The notes: a model not told the origin generated them from the sequence alone. A stretch of 64,000 nucleotides of DNA from a bacterium (GCA_030647205.1 JAUSJO010000005.1:62001-126000), one strand, 5' to 3'; counted from the stretch's first letter, positions 32,937 to 42,162 are shown. Made by a program: numbers and translations.

Positions 32937-33696
32937 TCCGATGAATCCAATGCAGCCGCCGCAGGGCCCTGTTGATCCGATGAATCAGAGTTTCGAGAAC
33001 AATGATCCGATGCATCCTGTTTATGAAGAGACAACACATCTCTCCAAACTATACAAAATTATTATTGGAGTTATGGGTTTTGTTATTTTTGTCCTATTGA
33101 TTTTGCTGATCATCTTTATCGTTAAATCTAACGATAGTCAGGCTCGCATAAATGCTGCAGTAGAGAAGGCAACAGAGAAGAAGGAAAAAGAAATTCGAGA
33201 TGCTTGTGAGCTTGAAAAGAAAGAAATTAGGGAAAACCCTTGGGCTGACTTCAAAGCTCGTGAGGACTTTGGAACATTTAAGTTTATTGTTCCGCGAAAC
33301 TGGGCATATTATGAACATTTTGATATCAATGCCAACAACCCTTACAGCTTGTACTTCAACCCGGATATGGTTAGGTATGATTCAAACGAGAACATAAGAG
33401 AGACACATGCTGCTCTGGAAGTAACAATTACAAAGAAGCTTTATGCTCAGGAAGTCAAAGATCTTAAAGAGAAAATCAAGAATTCAAAGGACAAAAGCGC
33501 AACTGAAGAAACTGTTAATATCTCCAACTTTACCGGAACCAAGTTTACCTATAAAGACAAGGACCTTGGCAGGAAAGTCGGCGTTATCATCTTGCCATAC
33601 AGAGACAGAGCATTTTTCATCAGGACTGATGACTATGATCAGTGGAATGATAAATACTACGATAAGTTTTTCAAATCTTTCGCCATAACTCCGTAG
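32929..33696 (+). CDS. single-pass membrane protein with extracytoplasmic domain
   Basis: 255 residues. A Met/Pro/Asn-rich N-terminus with repeated DPM motifs (DPMNPM, DPMNQS, DPMHPV), one transmembrane helix at about 45-65 (IIIGVMGFVIFVLLILLIIF), a charged linker, then a soluble domain (about 110-255) starting with a FGTFKFIVPRNWAYYE pattern. I do not recognise the family; the pattern is often seen in surface lipoprotein-like proteins. Coupled to the ferredoxin gene, so co-regulated. Confidence 0.65.
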   Translation: MNDPMNPMQPPQGPVDPMNQSFENNDPMHPVYEETTHLSKLYKIIIGVMGFVIFVLLILLIIFIVKSNDSQARINAAVEKATEKKEKEIRDACELEKKEIRENPWADFKAREDFGTFKFIVPRNWAYYEHFDINANNPYSLYFNPDMVRYDSNENIRETHAALEVTITKKLYAQEVKDLKEKIKNSKDKSATEETVNISNFTGTKFTYKDKDLGRKVGVIILPYRDRAFFIRTDDYDQWNDKYYDKFFKSFAITP

Positions 33697-33771
33697 GCTA
33701 GAACAGAAATCGTGATTCTTTAAGAGGCTTGAGCTGGAGTTTGAGTCTCTTTTAGGTTATAATAAGTCGCT

Positions 33772-35820
33772 ATGGATAAGTTTGTATTAAAAAGCAAATA
33801 CGCACTCACCGGCGACCAACCTGATGCTACGGCAAAGCTGATTCGCGGTTTGGAAAAAGGTCTGGATAAGCAGATTCTTTTAGGCGTGACCGGTTCGGGC
33901 AAGACTTTCACGGCGGCAAATGTCATTGAAAAGATCAACAAGCCAACAATAGTTATCTCTCACAACAAAACTCTTGCTGCTCAGTTATATTCAGAATTCA
34001 AAGAGTTTTTCCCCGATAATGCCGTCCGCTATTTCGTCAGTTATTATGACTACTACCAGCCGGAGGCGTATATCCCTAGAACTGACACATACATTGAAAA
34101 AGATTCTAGTATAAATGAAGAAATTGATCGTCTGAGGAATGCTGCAACGGCGGCGCTTCTTTCGCGTCCTGACACCCTCATAGTCGCCAGTGTTTCCTGT
34201 ATCTATGGTCTTGGCTCGCCGGAGGACTACATAAATATGAAACTGGATTTTGAGGTGGGTAAAGAGCTAAATCAAGAGAAAGTAATGAAAAAGCTCCTTG
34301 CCGTACAATATGAGCGCAATGATCAGGCGTTTGAACGGGGAAAGTTTCGTGTTCGCGGAGATGTTCTCGATATATTCCCTGTGTATGAAGAAAAGGCTAT
34401 TCGTATAGTATTTGATGGCAATGTTGTAGAGTCCATTCGCGACTTAAATCCTTTGACTGGCGAACTGGGTAAAAAAACGGATAAGATTTCTATCTTTCCG
34501 GCGAAGCATTTCGTAACTCCAAGAGAGAAACTGCTTGGTGCAATCCCTGAAATAATGAAGGAGCTGCAGATACGATTAAAGATATTAAAGAAAGAAGGAA
34601 AGCTTCTGGAAGCGCAAAGGCTGGAACAGCGCACCAAGTTCGATATGGAGATGATCAAAGAAACCGGCTATTGTTCAGGGATAGAGAACTATTCTCGCTA
34701 CTTGGCGGGTAGAAATCCCGGTGAACCGCCGGCAACGTTACTGGACTTCTTTCCTGATGACTTCCTTATGCTTATTGACGAGTCGCATATGAGCGTCCCG
34801 CAAGTCAGAGGGATGTATAACGGCGACCGGTCCAGAAAAGAAACTCTCGTCGAACATGGATTCCGTCTCCCATCGGCACTAGATAACCGCCCGCTTCATT
34901 TCTCAGAATTTAAGAAATTCATGGATAAAACTATCTTTATCTCAGCAACACCTGGCGATTATGAATTCAGAACAGCGAGCGACCATAAAATAGGTTCTAG
35001 CGATGAGTATTATGAAAAGGCGAGAAAAGGTGCAAACTTCGACTGGATATCCGAGCAGGTTATCCGTCCGACAGGACTTTTGGATCCCGAAGTTGAAGTG
35101 AGAGGTACGAAACATCAGATAGATGACCTTATGAATGAGATCCAGATGCGGGTGAAGAAAAAGCAGCGTGTGATAGTCACAACACTTACAAAGCGGATGG
35201 CGGAGGACTTAAGCGAGTATCTACAGGAGCTAAATATCAAAGTGACTTATATCCACTCGGAAATCAACACTCTGGAGCGCCCTGAAATTCTGCGTGATCT
35301 CCGAAAAGGGATTTATGACGTGGTAATCGGTGTGAATCTCCTTCGTGAAGGGTTGGATCTCCCCGAAGTTTCATTAGTAGTTATTCTAGATGCAGATAAA
35401 GAGGGATTCTTGAGGGGTGAAAATGCCCTGATCCAAACTATTGGCAGGGCAGCACGGCACTCCGAAGGAAAGGTCATAATGTATGGTGACAAGATGACGA
35501 GGTCTATGAAGAAAGCGATATCAGAGACGGCGAGAAGGCGAAAAATACAGGAAGAATATAATAAAAAACACGGCATCACACCGACAACTATCAAAAAATC
35601 TATTCGTGAAGATATAGCCTCGTCTAAGAAAAGCAAAAAAGAAGAAAAGTTCGATATTATCGATATGCCGCCGGATGAGCTGGAAAGAATTATTAAAGAT
35701 ATGCGAAAGCAAATGGTGATTGCCTCAAATAACTTAGAGTTTGAGCAAGCCGCTAAACTCCGCGACCAAATACGTGAGATTAGAGACCGCTTGGAATCTC
35801 AACGCAAATTTAAGCCTTAA
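33772..35820 (+). CDS. uvrB: excinuclease ABC subunit UvrB
   Basis: Damage-verifying helicase of nucleotide excision repair. 682 residues with Walker A GVTGSGKTFT, beta-hairpin SYYDYYQPEAYIP, DESHMSVPQ (Walker B), helicase motif VI QTIGRAARHSEGKV, and the C-terminal UVR motif for UvrC binding (EFEQAAKLRDQIRE). TATAAT (33758-33763) ends eight bases before ATG and no Shine-Dalgarno is visible. uvrA and uvrC are also in the window but separate. Confidence 0.97.
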   Translation: MDKFVLKSKYALTGDQPDATAKLIRGLEKGLDKQILLGVTGSGKTFTAANVIEKINKPTIVISHNKTLAAQLYSEFKEFFPDNAVRYFVSYYDYYQPEAYIPRTDTYIEKDSSINEEIDRLRNAATAALLSRPDTLIVASVSCIYGLGSPEDYINMKLDFEVGKELNQEKVMKKLLAVQYERNDQAFERGKFRVRGDVLDIFPVYEEKAIRIVFDGNVVESIRDLNPLTGELGKKTDKISIFPAKHFVTPREKLLGAIPEIMKELQIRLKILKKEGKLLEAQRLEQRTKFDMEMIKETGYCSGIENYSRYLAGRNPGEPPATLLDFFPDDFLMLIDESHMSVPQVRGMYNGDRSRKETLVEHGFRLPSALDNRPLHFSEFKKFMDKTIFISATPGDYEFRTASDHKIGSSDEYYEKARKGANFDWISEQVIRPTGLLDPEVEVRGTKHQIDDLMNEIQMRVKKKQRVIVTTLTKRMAEDLSEYLQELNIKVTYIHSEINTLERPEILRDLRKGIYDVVIGVNLLREGLDLPEVSLVVILDADKEGFLRGENALIQTIGRAARHSEGKVIMYGDKMTRSMKKAISETARRRKIQEEYNKKHGITPTTIKKSIREDIASSKKSKKEEKFDIIDMPPDELERIIKDMRKQMVIASNNLEFEQAAKLRDQIREIRDRLESQRKFKP

Positions 35821-36009
35821 AATAGTAGTGCAAGCTTGCCGACTGAAATCTCATAATTTCGGCTACAAGCCACTCAAATCTCGTCAGAATATTCTAATAT
35901 TCTTTCTCGATTTTCACGTCTTTCGCTCGGAATTCTGAAATTTCAGTTCGACATGAGATTCCGCGCAGTCTCTGAGAGAAAATAGAGTCAAAAAAGATTA
36001 AATAAGGCG
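35821..36009. other. gap with inverted-repeat sequence after uvrB
   Basis: About 190 bases without a gene. CCGACTGAAATCTCATAATTTC at the left and GAAATTTCAGTTCGACATGAGA at the right show related but imperfect inverse pieces. It may be a third type of dispersed hairpin element; no second copy was seen in the window. Confidence 0.35.
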
Positions 36010-36867
36010 TTAACCTTCCTCTTTACTTTTCGTAATGCCTAGTGCAGAGAAGACAACCAAAGAACCTCCAAGCACCATATTCCACGTTACCGCTTCACCA
36101 AGTATTATTGCCGCAAGCGCTATGGCACTCACCATCTCCAGATAAGAAAGTAGCGATGTTTTGATTACTCCTATTTTCTTTAGTGCAGAAAAGAAAAGCA
36201 CATAGCCCACAAGTCCGATTACAATCGAAAATGCAGTGCCTAAAAGCATTTGGTTGACTGTTGGGAAGGGTTTATTTATAAAAACAAAGGGTAAAAAGAT
36301 GATAGCACCCAAAAAATTATAATAAAAAACAGTCTCATATTTTGAATATCTTTCAAGACCCGGTTTCAAGATTGTCGTCGTGAAGCCCATGATGATAGCT
36401 TCCAAAGTCACGGCCACCATACCTATAAAGTCCTTACTGTCCAAGGAAAATTGTTTGTTTGCATATATCAAAACGGCGCCCAAAAAAGATATGGCGACAA
36501 GACACAACGTTCTAAGGTTTACTTTTTCTTTTAGAATTATAATGCTAAATAGTACGGCAAATATAGGCCATGTGTAATGGATAATGACGGCGTTTCCCAC
36601 AGAGGTAAAGAGGAAAGCTATTGTATAAAGGTATATTCGAAGAGCCGTTAAGGCGGAAGAGGCTAGAACTACTTTGTTGTCGCCGCGGAAAAGTTTGGTT
36701 TTTTTATAGACAAGATAACCACCCAAAATAATGGTGGGGAAGAGGAGCCGAAAAAATGAGATAGTTGTTGCGGGAAGCGCCAAAATTTTTACAAGTATAC
36801 CACTGCTTCCCCACAGAGTTGCAGCTACAATAATTTCAAAATATCCGCTTTTTATGTTTTTAACCAT
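36010..36867 (-). CDS. EamA/DMT family transporter
   Basis: 285-residue drug/metabolite-type transporter with about ten hydrophobic helices in two EamA repeats. The first starts with AATLWGSSGILVKIL, typical of the family; the second half has FFSALKKIGVIKTSLLSYLEMVSA. Substrate unknown. On the minus strand, TATAAT (36880-36875) ends seven bases before the ATG; no Shine-Dalgarno, so it is probably leaderless. Confidence 0.88.
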   Translation of the reverse strand: MVKNIKSGYFEIIVAATLWGSSGILVKILALPATTISFFRLLFPTIILGGYLVYKKTKLFRGDNKVVLASSALTALRIYLYTIAFLFTSVGNAVIIHYTWPIFAVLFSIIILKEKVNLRTLCLVAISFLGAVLIYANKQFSLDSKDFIGMVAVTLEAIIMGFTTTILKPGLERYSKYETVFYYNFLGAIIFLPFVFINKPFPTVNQMLLGTAFSIVIGLVGYVLFFSALKKIGVIKTSLLSYLEMVSAIALAAIILGEAVTWNMVLGGSLVVFSALGITKSKEEG

Positions 36868-36901
36868 AAAAGCTATTATAAAGCTATTCGGATCAAAGGA
36901 A

Positions 36902-36928
36902 AAGCCCCGCTAGAGCGGGGCTTTTTTG
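36902..36928. terminator. bidirectional terminator overlapping the 36910 gene's end
   Basis: AAGCCCCGC, TAGA, GCGGGGCTT with flanking A/T runs. The minus-strand gene's last codons and stop TAG lie inside this stem-loop. Confidence 0.85.
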
Positions 36929-37164
36929 AAACCTTCAGAGCTGGGGACAAAGGTCCATGTCATCCTTCCGTTTAGTTCAACCTTTTTTACTATGAATCCT
37001 TTTTTGCCCATAGCTTTCAAGGCAAAGTGAACGGGGATTAGGATGATCATGCGCACAAGGACGATGAATGCGAAGATTGAGTATAGAAAGATAGATGGCC
37101 ACTTTACAAGTGGATTTTTACTCCAACATCCCATGTAAGTTTTTTTGATGATGTGCTTTATCAC
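36910..37164 (-). CDS. small membrane protein (84 aa)
   Basis: 84 residues with one long hydrophobic stretch (WPSIFLYSIFAFIVLVRMIILIPV, about 23-46) and a basic C-terminal part. Unrecognised. A GGAAGT Shine-Dalgarno-like sequence precedes ATG. Its stop codon lies in the terminator stem. Confidence 0.55.
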   Translation of the reverse strand: MIKHIIKKTYMGCWSKNPLVKWPSIFLYSIFAFIVLVRMIILIPVHFALKAMGKKGFIVKKVELNGRMTWTFVPSSEGFKKAPL

Positions 37165-37197
37165 TTACTTCCTTTCCTTTCATGTATGCCATGTTTT

Positions 37198-37602
37198 TTA
37201 GGAAGCGATGCTGACCCTCTCCCGGTTTTCTACATAAACCGACACAGGGCTTAAGAAGGCGGTTATGAAACCCTTCTCCGGATTGATCCCGCATGTTTCT
37301 TTGATCTTTTGCACGATATTCTCGAGAAGACGGTGCTCTTTATCTTCAAGCGCCGGGTAACATTCCCAGAGATCGTCAGAGATCTGCACTTCAACATTCA
37401 CTTTTGAGAAGAGGGGATCGTCAGAGTTTTCATATCGGACCTCTATGTCGGTCCTCGGATCCCGCATAACCTTATCAAGGTTGTGAGCATAGTAAACTGT
37501 GTACTTGATATGATCTCTGAGCTCAGCTTTCAGACCCTCTATATCTTCCACCTTTGCTCTTTCAAAGAGCTTTTGTGCATTCGTGATTATAATGCGTAGC
37601 AC
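37198..37602 (-). CDS. hypothetical protein (134 aa)
   Basis: Soluble alpha/beta-looking protein, unrecognised. Contains ELRDHIKYTVYYAHNLDKVMRDPRT and VEVQISDDLWECYPALEDKEHRLLENI. It starts with GTG at 37602 with AAAGGA upstream. It lies between two genes of equal orientation and may share their transcript. Confidence 0.5.
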   Translation of the reverse strand: MLRIIITNAQKLFERAKVEDIEGLKAELRDHIKYTVYYAHNLDKVMRDPRTDIEVRYENSDDPLFSKVNVEVQISDDLWECYPALEDKEHRLLENIVQKIKETCGINPEKGFITAFLSPVSVYVENRERVSIAS

Positions 37603-37701
37603 GATAGGTCCTTTCGATAGACTTTGTAGATTCCATCAAATAAGTAAGGGTAATTTTAACATGTTATCTATAAGTTGTAAATGAAATATCCGTAACATAG
37701 G

Positions 37702-37732
37702 AAAAGCCCCGCTCTGCAGCGGGGCTTTTGGG
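37702..37732. terminator. intrinsic terminator
   Basis: AAAAGCCCCGCT, CTGC, AGCGGGGCTTTT. Terminates the 37749 gene on the minus strand. Confidence 0.88.
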
Positions 37733-37748
37733 GTGCGTAGCATGATAA

Positions 37749-38510
37749 CTAGAGCCGGTAGTAAGTAGATGTATAGTCGATAGCTTCTTTTATGTTGAGC
37801 TTGTCGGTAATCGGGTCACGGAGTTTGCCCTCGGCATCTGTACCTGTGTTTGGAAAGCGCCTTAGAATGGGGGCAACTATGTTACTATTTTTACCGTAGA
37901 GCCCGCCCGCAAGTACGACTCCGACGTCCAGGTTAGCCGTCTCTATCGCCTCAATGTGTCTCATAATGAGATCCGGGTTTAGCTCTTTCCCGAGTCCGCC
38001 ACTCAGATCAAGTATCAGGTAGTCCACTTCTCCGTTTGGAAATGCAGTTTGGAAGCCGTTTACCAGCTTTTCTGCCGACTCATCTGTATTTTTGAGAGTG
38101 CGTGTACCTGCTTGTAGGACTATCTGCATTTCAGGATACTTTTCCTTGAACTCGGTAATCTCTCTAGCCTCAGGCCATGTCATATTCAGCTGAAAGCCGT
38201 GGAGATTTGGGCCGCCGTACTCTCTGGTGATAGAGATAAGAACCTTCCCGAGGCCTTCATGATGCTTCATGCCATCGCCATAGTGGACCAGGTTTAAGGC
38301 TCGCTCATCGTCTGAGGTTATCTTTGCGATATCCCTCGTTATTGGATATCTCTCCGGCCATTTGTTTGGCAGGCCGGCTATCGTCTTCTGGCTTGCAAGT
38401 ATTCCGACCATGAACTTTTTTGTTGATCCCTCGGGTATGGCGCTCATTACCTCATCGACTTCTTCGCGTGTCATAAAACCGGTAATGCCAATGTACGGTT
38501 CGCGTTTCAT
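37749..38510 (-). CDS. hypothetical protein, possible TIM-barrel
   Basis: 253-residue soluble protein. The repeating strand-helix order with EPYIGITGFMTREEVDEVM, VLISITREYGG, MQIVLQAGTRTLKN, VDYLILDLSGGLGKEL and DVGVVLAGGLYGKN suggests a beta/alpha barrel remotely like phosphoribosylanthranilate isomerase, but no catalytic residues can be assigned. AAGGAGG precedes the ATG. Own terminator; upstream promoter not clear. Confidence 0.55.
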   Translation of the reverse strand: MKREPYIGITGFMTREEVDEVMSAIPEGSTKKFMVGILASQKTIAGLPNKWPERYPITRDIAKITSDDERALNLVHYGDGMKHHEGLGKVLISITREYGGPNLHGFQLNMTWPEAREITEFKEKYPEMQIVLQAGTRTLKNTDESAEKLVNGFQTAFPNGEVDYLILDLSGGLGKELNPDLIMRHIEAIETANLDVGVVLAGGLYGKNSNIVAPILRRFPNTGTDAEGKLRDPITDKLNIKEAIDYTSTYYRL

Positions 38511-38668
38511 TTTTTGCCTCCTTTTGTTATCAAGTTGCTAGTAAACCTATAATATCCATGTTGTATGCATGTTGATATTGCGTTATGTGGTCAGGATTAG
38601 GCGACATTTTAAGTTAAAAATAATAAAATTAAGTTGAAACATATCTATTTATATGTCAATATGTTGAT

Positions 38669-39115
38669 ATGATAAAGTGTCCATATTGCAGAAAAGATTT
38701 CAATGACGTCAAAAACAGCCGTTCTACTTTTGGTAGTTCACAAATCTGGAGAAGGCGTTTGTGTAGGAAATGCGGCAAAACTTTCACCACGTATGAAAAA
38801 GTGCGGCCGGACTTCCTATTTGTTATTAAAAGATCAGGCAAGAAAGAGAGGTATTCCAGAGAGAATATTTACTCCGGTATATATCGCGCTGCTCTTGACT
38901 GGGAAGATAAGGAGCGCATAGTCAACAAAATAGTAAATGTTGTCGAGTCAAGAATACTGGATCTTGGCAAGAAAGAGGTTAAAACATCGGATATATCGGA
39001 TATTGTTCTTAAAGTCTTGAAACATAGGAATATAAAGACGTTTGTCCGTTTTCTGGCATACAACAAACAACCAAAAGGCGAAGAGGAGTTCTTGAGTCTT
39101 TTCCGCAAGTACTAA
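38669..39115 (+). CDS. nrdR: NrdR-like transcriptional repressor
   Basis: NrdR represses ribonucleotide reductase genes by sensing ATP/dATP. 148 residues: zinc ribbon (IKCPYC at the start, then RRRLCRKCGKTFTTYEKV) and an ATP-cone (about 48-140: FLFVIKRSGKKERYSRENI). It is somewhat diverged from the standard form and CRK replaces the usual spacing. No nrd gene is in the window. ATGTTGATAT occurs twice upstream (about 38569 and 38661), which could be an autoregulatory site. Confidence 0.85.
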   Translation: MIKCPYCRKDFNDVKNSRSTFGSSQIWRRRLCRKCGKTFTTYEKVRPDFLFVIKRSGKKERYSRENIYSGIYRAALDWEDKERIVNKIVNVVESRILDLGKKEVKTSDISDIVLKVLKHRNIKTFVRFLAYNKQPKGEEEFLSLFRKY

Positions 39116-39197
39116 AACTTTACTTTATTTATAAAAAATTTTATAATTTTTATATAAAATAAAGCTTACGTAAAAATAAAATGAAGGAGACTATAAA

Positions 39198-40436
39198 ATG
39201 TCAGAGGGGAATGTGACACCGGAAGGAATATATAGCGACCATAAGGAAGCTGCGGGCATGTTAGAGTCGTCAGCCGAGAGGCACGAAGCAGCAAAGGCTG
39301 ATCTTAAAGATGCTCGAGAACTCTACAACATGACGGAAGGAAGCGGTCTTAACGAGGGGGTTATCGCCAAGGCAAAGGATATTCATGAGTCTGCAAAAGC
39401 CGAGAATACCGCCGCCAGGAATGAAAGCAAAGAGGTCAAAGGTTTATATGATGATAATCTCGAAATGGCTAAACAGTCAGTAACTCCTGAACTTGTAGAT
39501 AGGGCAGAGTATGAAAACGAAATGCGCGACAAAATTATAAGCGCCATAGATGAACATAACTATGGGATAGCAAAAGGTTTACTAGAAGAGCTTTTCAAAA
39601 AGGAAACAGGGATATCAATGGGGTCGGAAACTGAAGAAAACACGGTCATCACAGAGATTCCGATAGAGAAAGTAGATTCTCCGAAAGTATCGATACCCGT
39701 TAGAGAAGCAAAAGATACAGCAGAAAGTCCGGTTATCGAGATACCGGTAGAAAAGAAAAGTTCTCCTGAAGTGTCGATACCGGTTAGAGAGGCGGCAAAC
39801 ACAACTTCTGATCTGGATGATTTGAATCCTGAAGTTAAGGAATGTATCGATCTTATAAATATTGAAACAAGAAACTGCTTCAAGCCGGAGAACTTATCAC
39901 CGGAAGAACTAAAGAGGCTTGCAGACTTGTTGGAAAACTCTACTCAGGAAGAAGTGATGGAGATAGTGAGGACTAGAGCGCATGAGATGAAGCTGATAGA
40001 CTATGTCGCCACTCCCACCGCTTTTGAGAAAAACATGCACAAAAGCAATTATGGGAAAATGGGGCAGAGAGATCTGACAGATGATGTTTTGAATGCAAGG
40101 CTTTCAAGAGAAATATTAACTGAAGGGGAACAGAAAGAGCTTGAAGAAGCATTGGAGCAAAAGGGTGATAGTATTGAGATCAATGAAGAAGATAAAAGGC
40201 TTTTAGAGCTGGTAGTAAAAGCATATAGGATCTTAAAAAGAGGCGAGCAGGATCCGGGAGGCGTAACAAAAGATCTTTATGCAACCGGCTACAGTAACAT
40301 TGGCGATATGAAGAATGACTACTCTGCTGATAATTTGTTAAAGATTATACAGACAAGCGACTATGTACTTACAGCCGTAAGACATGACAGAATCTTAAAG
40401 GATAGGATCAAGGACACTCTGGCAAAAGCCAAATAA
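39198..40436 (+). CDS. hypothetical coiled-coil protein with internal repeat
   Basis: 412 residues, soluble, no signal peptide. N-terminal 150 residues are helical and coiled-coil-like (RHEAAKADLKDARELYN). Residues about 152-200 hold two copies of a repeat, IPIEKVDSPKVSIPVREA and IPVEKKSSPEVSIPVREA. The C-terminal half is helical (LSPEELKRLADLLENS). I do not recognise it. Closed by a strong terminator. AAGGAGA precedes the ATG. Confidence 0.6.
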   Translation: MSEGNVTPEGIYSDHKEAAGMLESSAERHEAAKADLKDARELYNMTEGSGLNEGVIAKAKDIHESAKAENTAARNESKEVKGLYDDNLEMAKQSVTPELVDRAEYENEMRDKIISAIDEHNYGIAKGLLEELFKKETGISMGSETEENTVITEIPIEKVDSPKVSIPVREAKDTAESPVIEIPVEKKSSPEVSIPVREAANTTSDLDDLNPEVKECIDLINIETRNCFKPENLSPEELKRLADLLENSTQEEVMEIVRTRAHEMKLIDYVATPTAFEKNMHKSNYGKMGQRDLTDDVLNARLSREILTEGEQKELEEALEQKGDSIEINEEDKRLLELVVKAYRILKRGEQDPGGVTKDLYATGYSNIGDMKNDYSADNLLKIIQTSDYVLTAVRHDRILKDRIKDTLAKAK

Positions 40437-40451
40437 AGGGAAAAAAGAGAA

Positions 40452-40491
40452 AGAGGAAGTATCTTTTAAGGGGATACTTCCTCTTTTTTTG
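40452..40491. terminator. bidirectional intrinsic terminator
   Basis: AGAGGAAGTATC and GATACTTCCTCT form a perfect 12-bp stem followed by a T-run of seven, between convergent genes. Confidence 0.92.
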
Positions 40492-40515
40492 TTGAGATCT
40501 ATGCTTTGTTAGCGG

Positions 40516-40833
40516 TCAGGCTGACCAGCTATATACAAATGCATAGTTCTCAGATGGTGTTTCTGCTACGGCCTTAGACTCGAAATATTCATCAAAGGCC
40601 GATACTACGGTCTGATCCTCATCGGTCAGACCTAAAACGAAACTCGTGCTGTCTGAATGGATGATTTGCGCTATATTTTCTTTGTTTGCGCCGTAGAAAA
40701 AGCATTCTCCACAGTCATCGTTCCAGTTGATGTCCACTCCGTGGCGTCTTAGGATCCTCACCACTTCGTAAGTGTCCACCATTGAGAACTTCGATGACTC
40801 GAAGTCGCAAACTGGAATCTTCTTTTCGGACAT
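40516..40833 (-). CDS. hypothetical protein (105 aa)
   Basis: Soluble acidic protein, unrecognised, with DTYEVVRILRRHGVDINWNDDCGECFFYG at the start. ATG at 40833 is preferred over a GTG at 40842, because AGGGTG lies eight bases before it. It has its own promoter and a palindrome in the leader. Confidence 0.5.
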   Translation of the reverse strand: MSEKKIPVCDFESSKFSMVDTYEVVRILRRHGVDINWNDDCGECFFYGANKENIAQIIHSDSTSFVLGLTDEDQTVVSAFDEYFESKAVAETPSENYAFVYSWSA

Positions 40834-40861
40834 TGTTATCACACCCTCTATTTTTTTAGGT

Positions 40862-40921
40862 ACACAGCTGTGTCAGCTGATAATGTCGTGATATAGTAAC
40901 ATAAAAATAATGTTGTGTAAA
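40862..40921 (-). promoter_or_regulatory. promoter with palindrome for the 40516 gene
   Basis: On the minus strand: TTTACA (40921-40916), 17 bases, TACTAT (40898-40893), then the perfect 12-bp palindrome ACACAGCTGTGT (40862-40873) in the leader, a possible repressor site. Confidence 0.5.
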
Positions 40922-40960
40922 GGGCTTTATTTACAGTCTATCCCTTTTTCTTTTATTCTA

Positions 40961-41049
40961 ATCGTGCTATAGTAAGCACTCAAATTAGCTACGAAAGTTA
41001 GGGGGTAGCCTCTAACTTTTTAAAAGCTCGAACTTTGAAACGAGGTGAA
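40961..41049 (+). promoter_or_regulatory. promoter and leader, copy 1 of a duplicated leader
   Basis: Extended -10 CGTGCTATAGT, then CACTCAAATTAGCTACGAAA, GTTAGGGGGTAGCC, CTAACTTTTTAAAAG, and CGAACTTTGAAACGAGGTGA. The same order with substitutions occurs at 42074-42162. Confidence 0.6.
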
Positions 41050-41054
41050 CTAAG

Positions 41055-42014
41055 TTGACAGCTCATTCAGAAAGAGGCCGGCGAGGTACTTTTTGGAATG
41101 GCAGAAAGCCGGTGGTATTAGTAAATGGAGCCGCCAGGAACGGTAAAAAGTTCGGACAAGAGTTGGTCTCATATCTAACCGCGGAAAAACTGGAACCTGC
41201 TGTGGTAGAGACAGGAAAGCCCGGAAATGCATCCATGATTGTCAGTGAATTGATGAAGGAGGCAAATGCTATATTTGTGGTTGGAGGCGATGGCACTTTG
41301 ACTGAAGCGGCTGGGGGAGTTGTCACGGCCCAAAGGAAGAATGAAAAAGCAGTTCTTATTTTTGTGCCCGGTGGCACCGCTAACCTCATTTCCCGGAAAG
41401 TCATTCCCGGCGGCTTAAAAAGCATAAAGGAAATGATTCAGCGGGACGCAATTTCTCCTGACAAAATGGATGCTTTGAAAATAAGGTTGGTTGAAAGAGA
41501 CGGGAGAGTCAAAGAACTGGTAGTACTAGGCCATATTGGCTTTGGCGTTACGGCGAAAGGTGCCGAAATCATTATGGAGAAAAGGCCGGGGAATCGTCTG
41601 ACCGAATTAAAGGCTGTAACTGCTGCCCTGAAAAAACCGGTAGAGATAACGATGGAAGGAAGAGACTTAAAAGTAAGACACTTGCTTCTAAACAACGTTG
41701 GTGTTTCCGGCAGGTATATAAAGACGAGTAATTCTCTGATTGACGATGGCCTGATGGAAGTGGTTATAAACAATGGCAACCTCTTGTCGCTGTTTGGAGA
41801 CGGCCTTCGAGCATTTATCAAGGGGATTAAGGGGGAACAGAGGAAAACTCTGTCTTTTGAAATACCGGACGGTACTATTGCTCAGATAGATGGGGAGATT
41901 CTCAGCATAGCGCCAAAGACAGAGGTTGTAGTAAGTGTTTTACCGGGGGCAATCCCGATGGTTACGGATAAATGCTTCTGTTTATCATTTTCGAAACAGC
42001 CGAATCGTTACTGA
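41055..42014 (+). CDS. diacylglycerol kinase-like (YegS/LCB5 family) lipid kinase
   Basis: 319 residues, soluble lipid kinase fold. Nucleotide motif FVVGGDGTLTEAAGGV (GGDGT), PGGTANL, and a C-terminal IDGEIL. It may phosphorylate diacylglycerol or another membrane lipid. The TTG at 41055 has GAGGTGA upstream. Own leader and terminator; the six small genes that follow have a copy of the same leader. Confidence 0.85.
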   Translation: MTAHSERGRRGTFWNGRKPVVLVNGAARNGKKFGQELVSYLTAEKLEPAVVETGKPGNASMIVSELMKEANAIFVVGGDGTLTEAAGGVVTAQRKNEKAVLIFVPGGTANLISRKVIPGGLKSIKEMIQRDAISPDKMDALKIRLVERDGRVKELVVLGHIGFGVTAKGAEIIMEKRPGNRLTELKAVTAALKKPVEITMEGRDLKVRHLLLNNVGVSGRYIKTSNSLIDDGLMEVVINNGNLLSLFGDGLRAFIKGIKGEQRKTLSFEIPDGTIAQIDGEILSIAPKTEVVVSVLPGAIPMVTDKCFCLSFSKQPNRY

Positions 42015-42066
42015 AAGGAGAGGACGTGAGATTTGTCTCACGTGAAGTACCTCTCCTTTTTCTTTT
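42014..42066 (+). terminator. nested intrinsic terminator
   Basis: AAAGGAGAGG pairs with CCTCTCCTTT outside, and ACGTGAGA with TCTCACGT inside; followed by TTTCTTTTT. Confidence 0.88.
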
Positions 42067-42073
42067 TCAAATT

Positions 42074-42162
42074 TTGTGCTATAATAAACACTCAAATTAG
42101 CTAGGAAAAGTTGGAGGGTATCTTCAGCTTTTTAAATGCTTGAACTTTGAAAAAGGAGACGG
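42074..42162 (+). promoter_or_regulatory. promoter and leader, copy 2 of a duplicated leader
   Basis: TGTGCTATAAT (-10 at 42080-42085), CACTCAAATTAGCTAGGAAAA, GTTGGAGGGTATCTTC, AGCTTTTTAAATG, TTGAACTTTGAAAAAGGAGA. Matches copy 1 over its full length. Confidence 0.65.
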
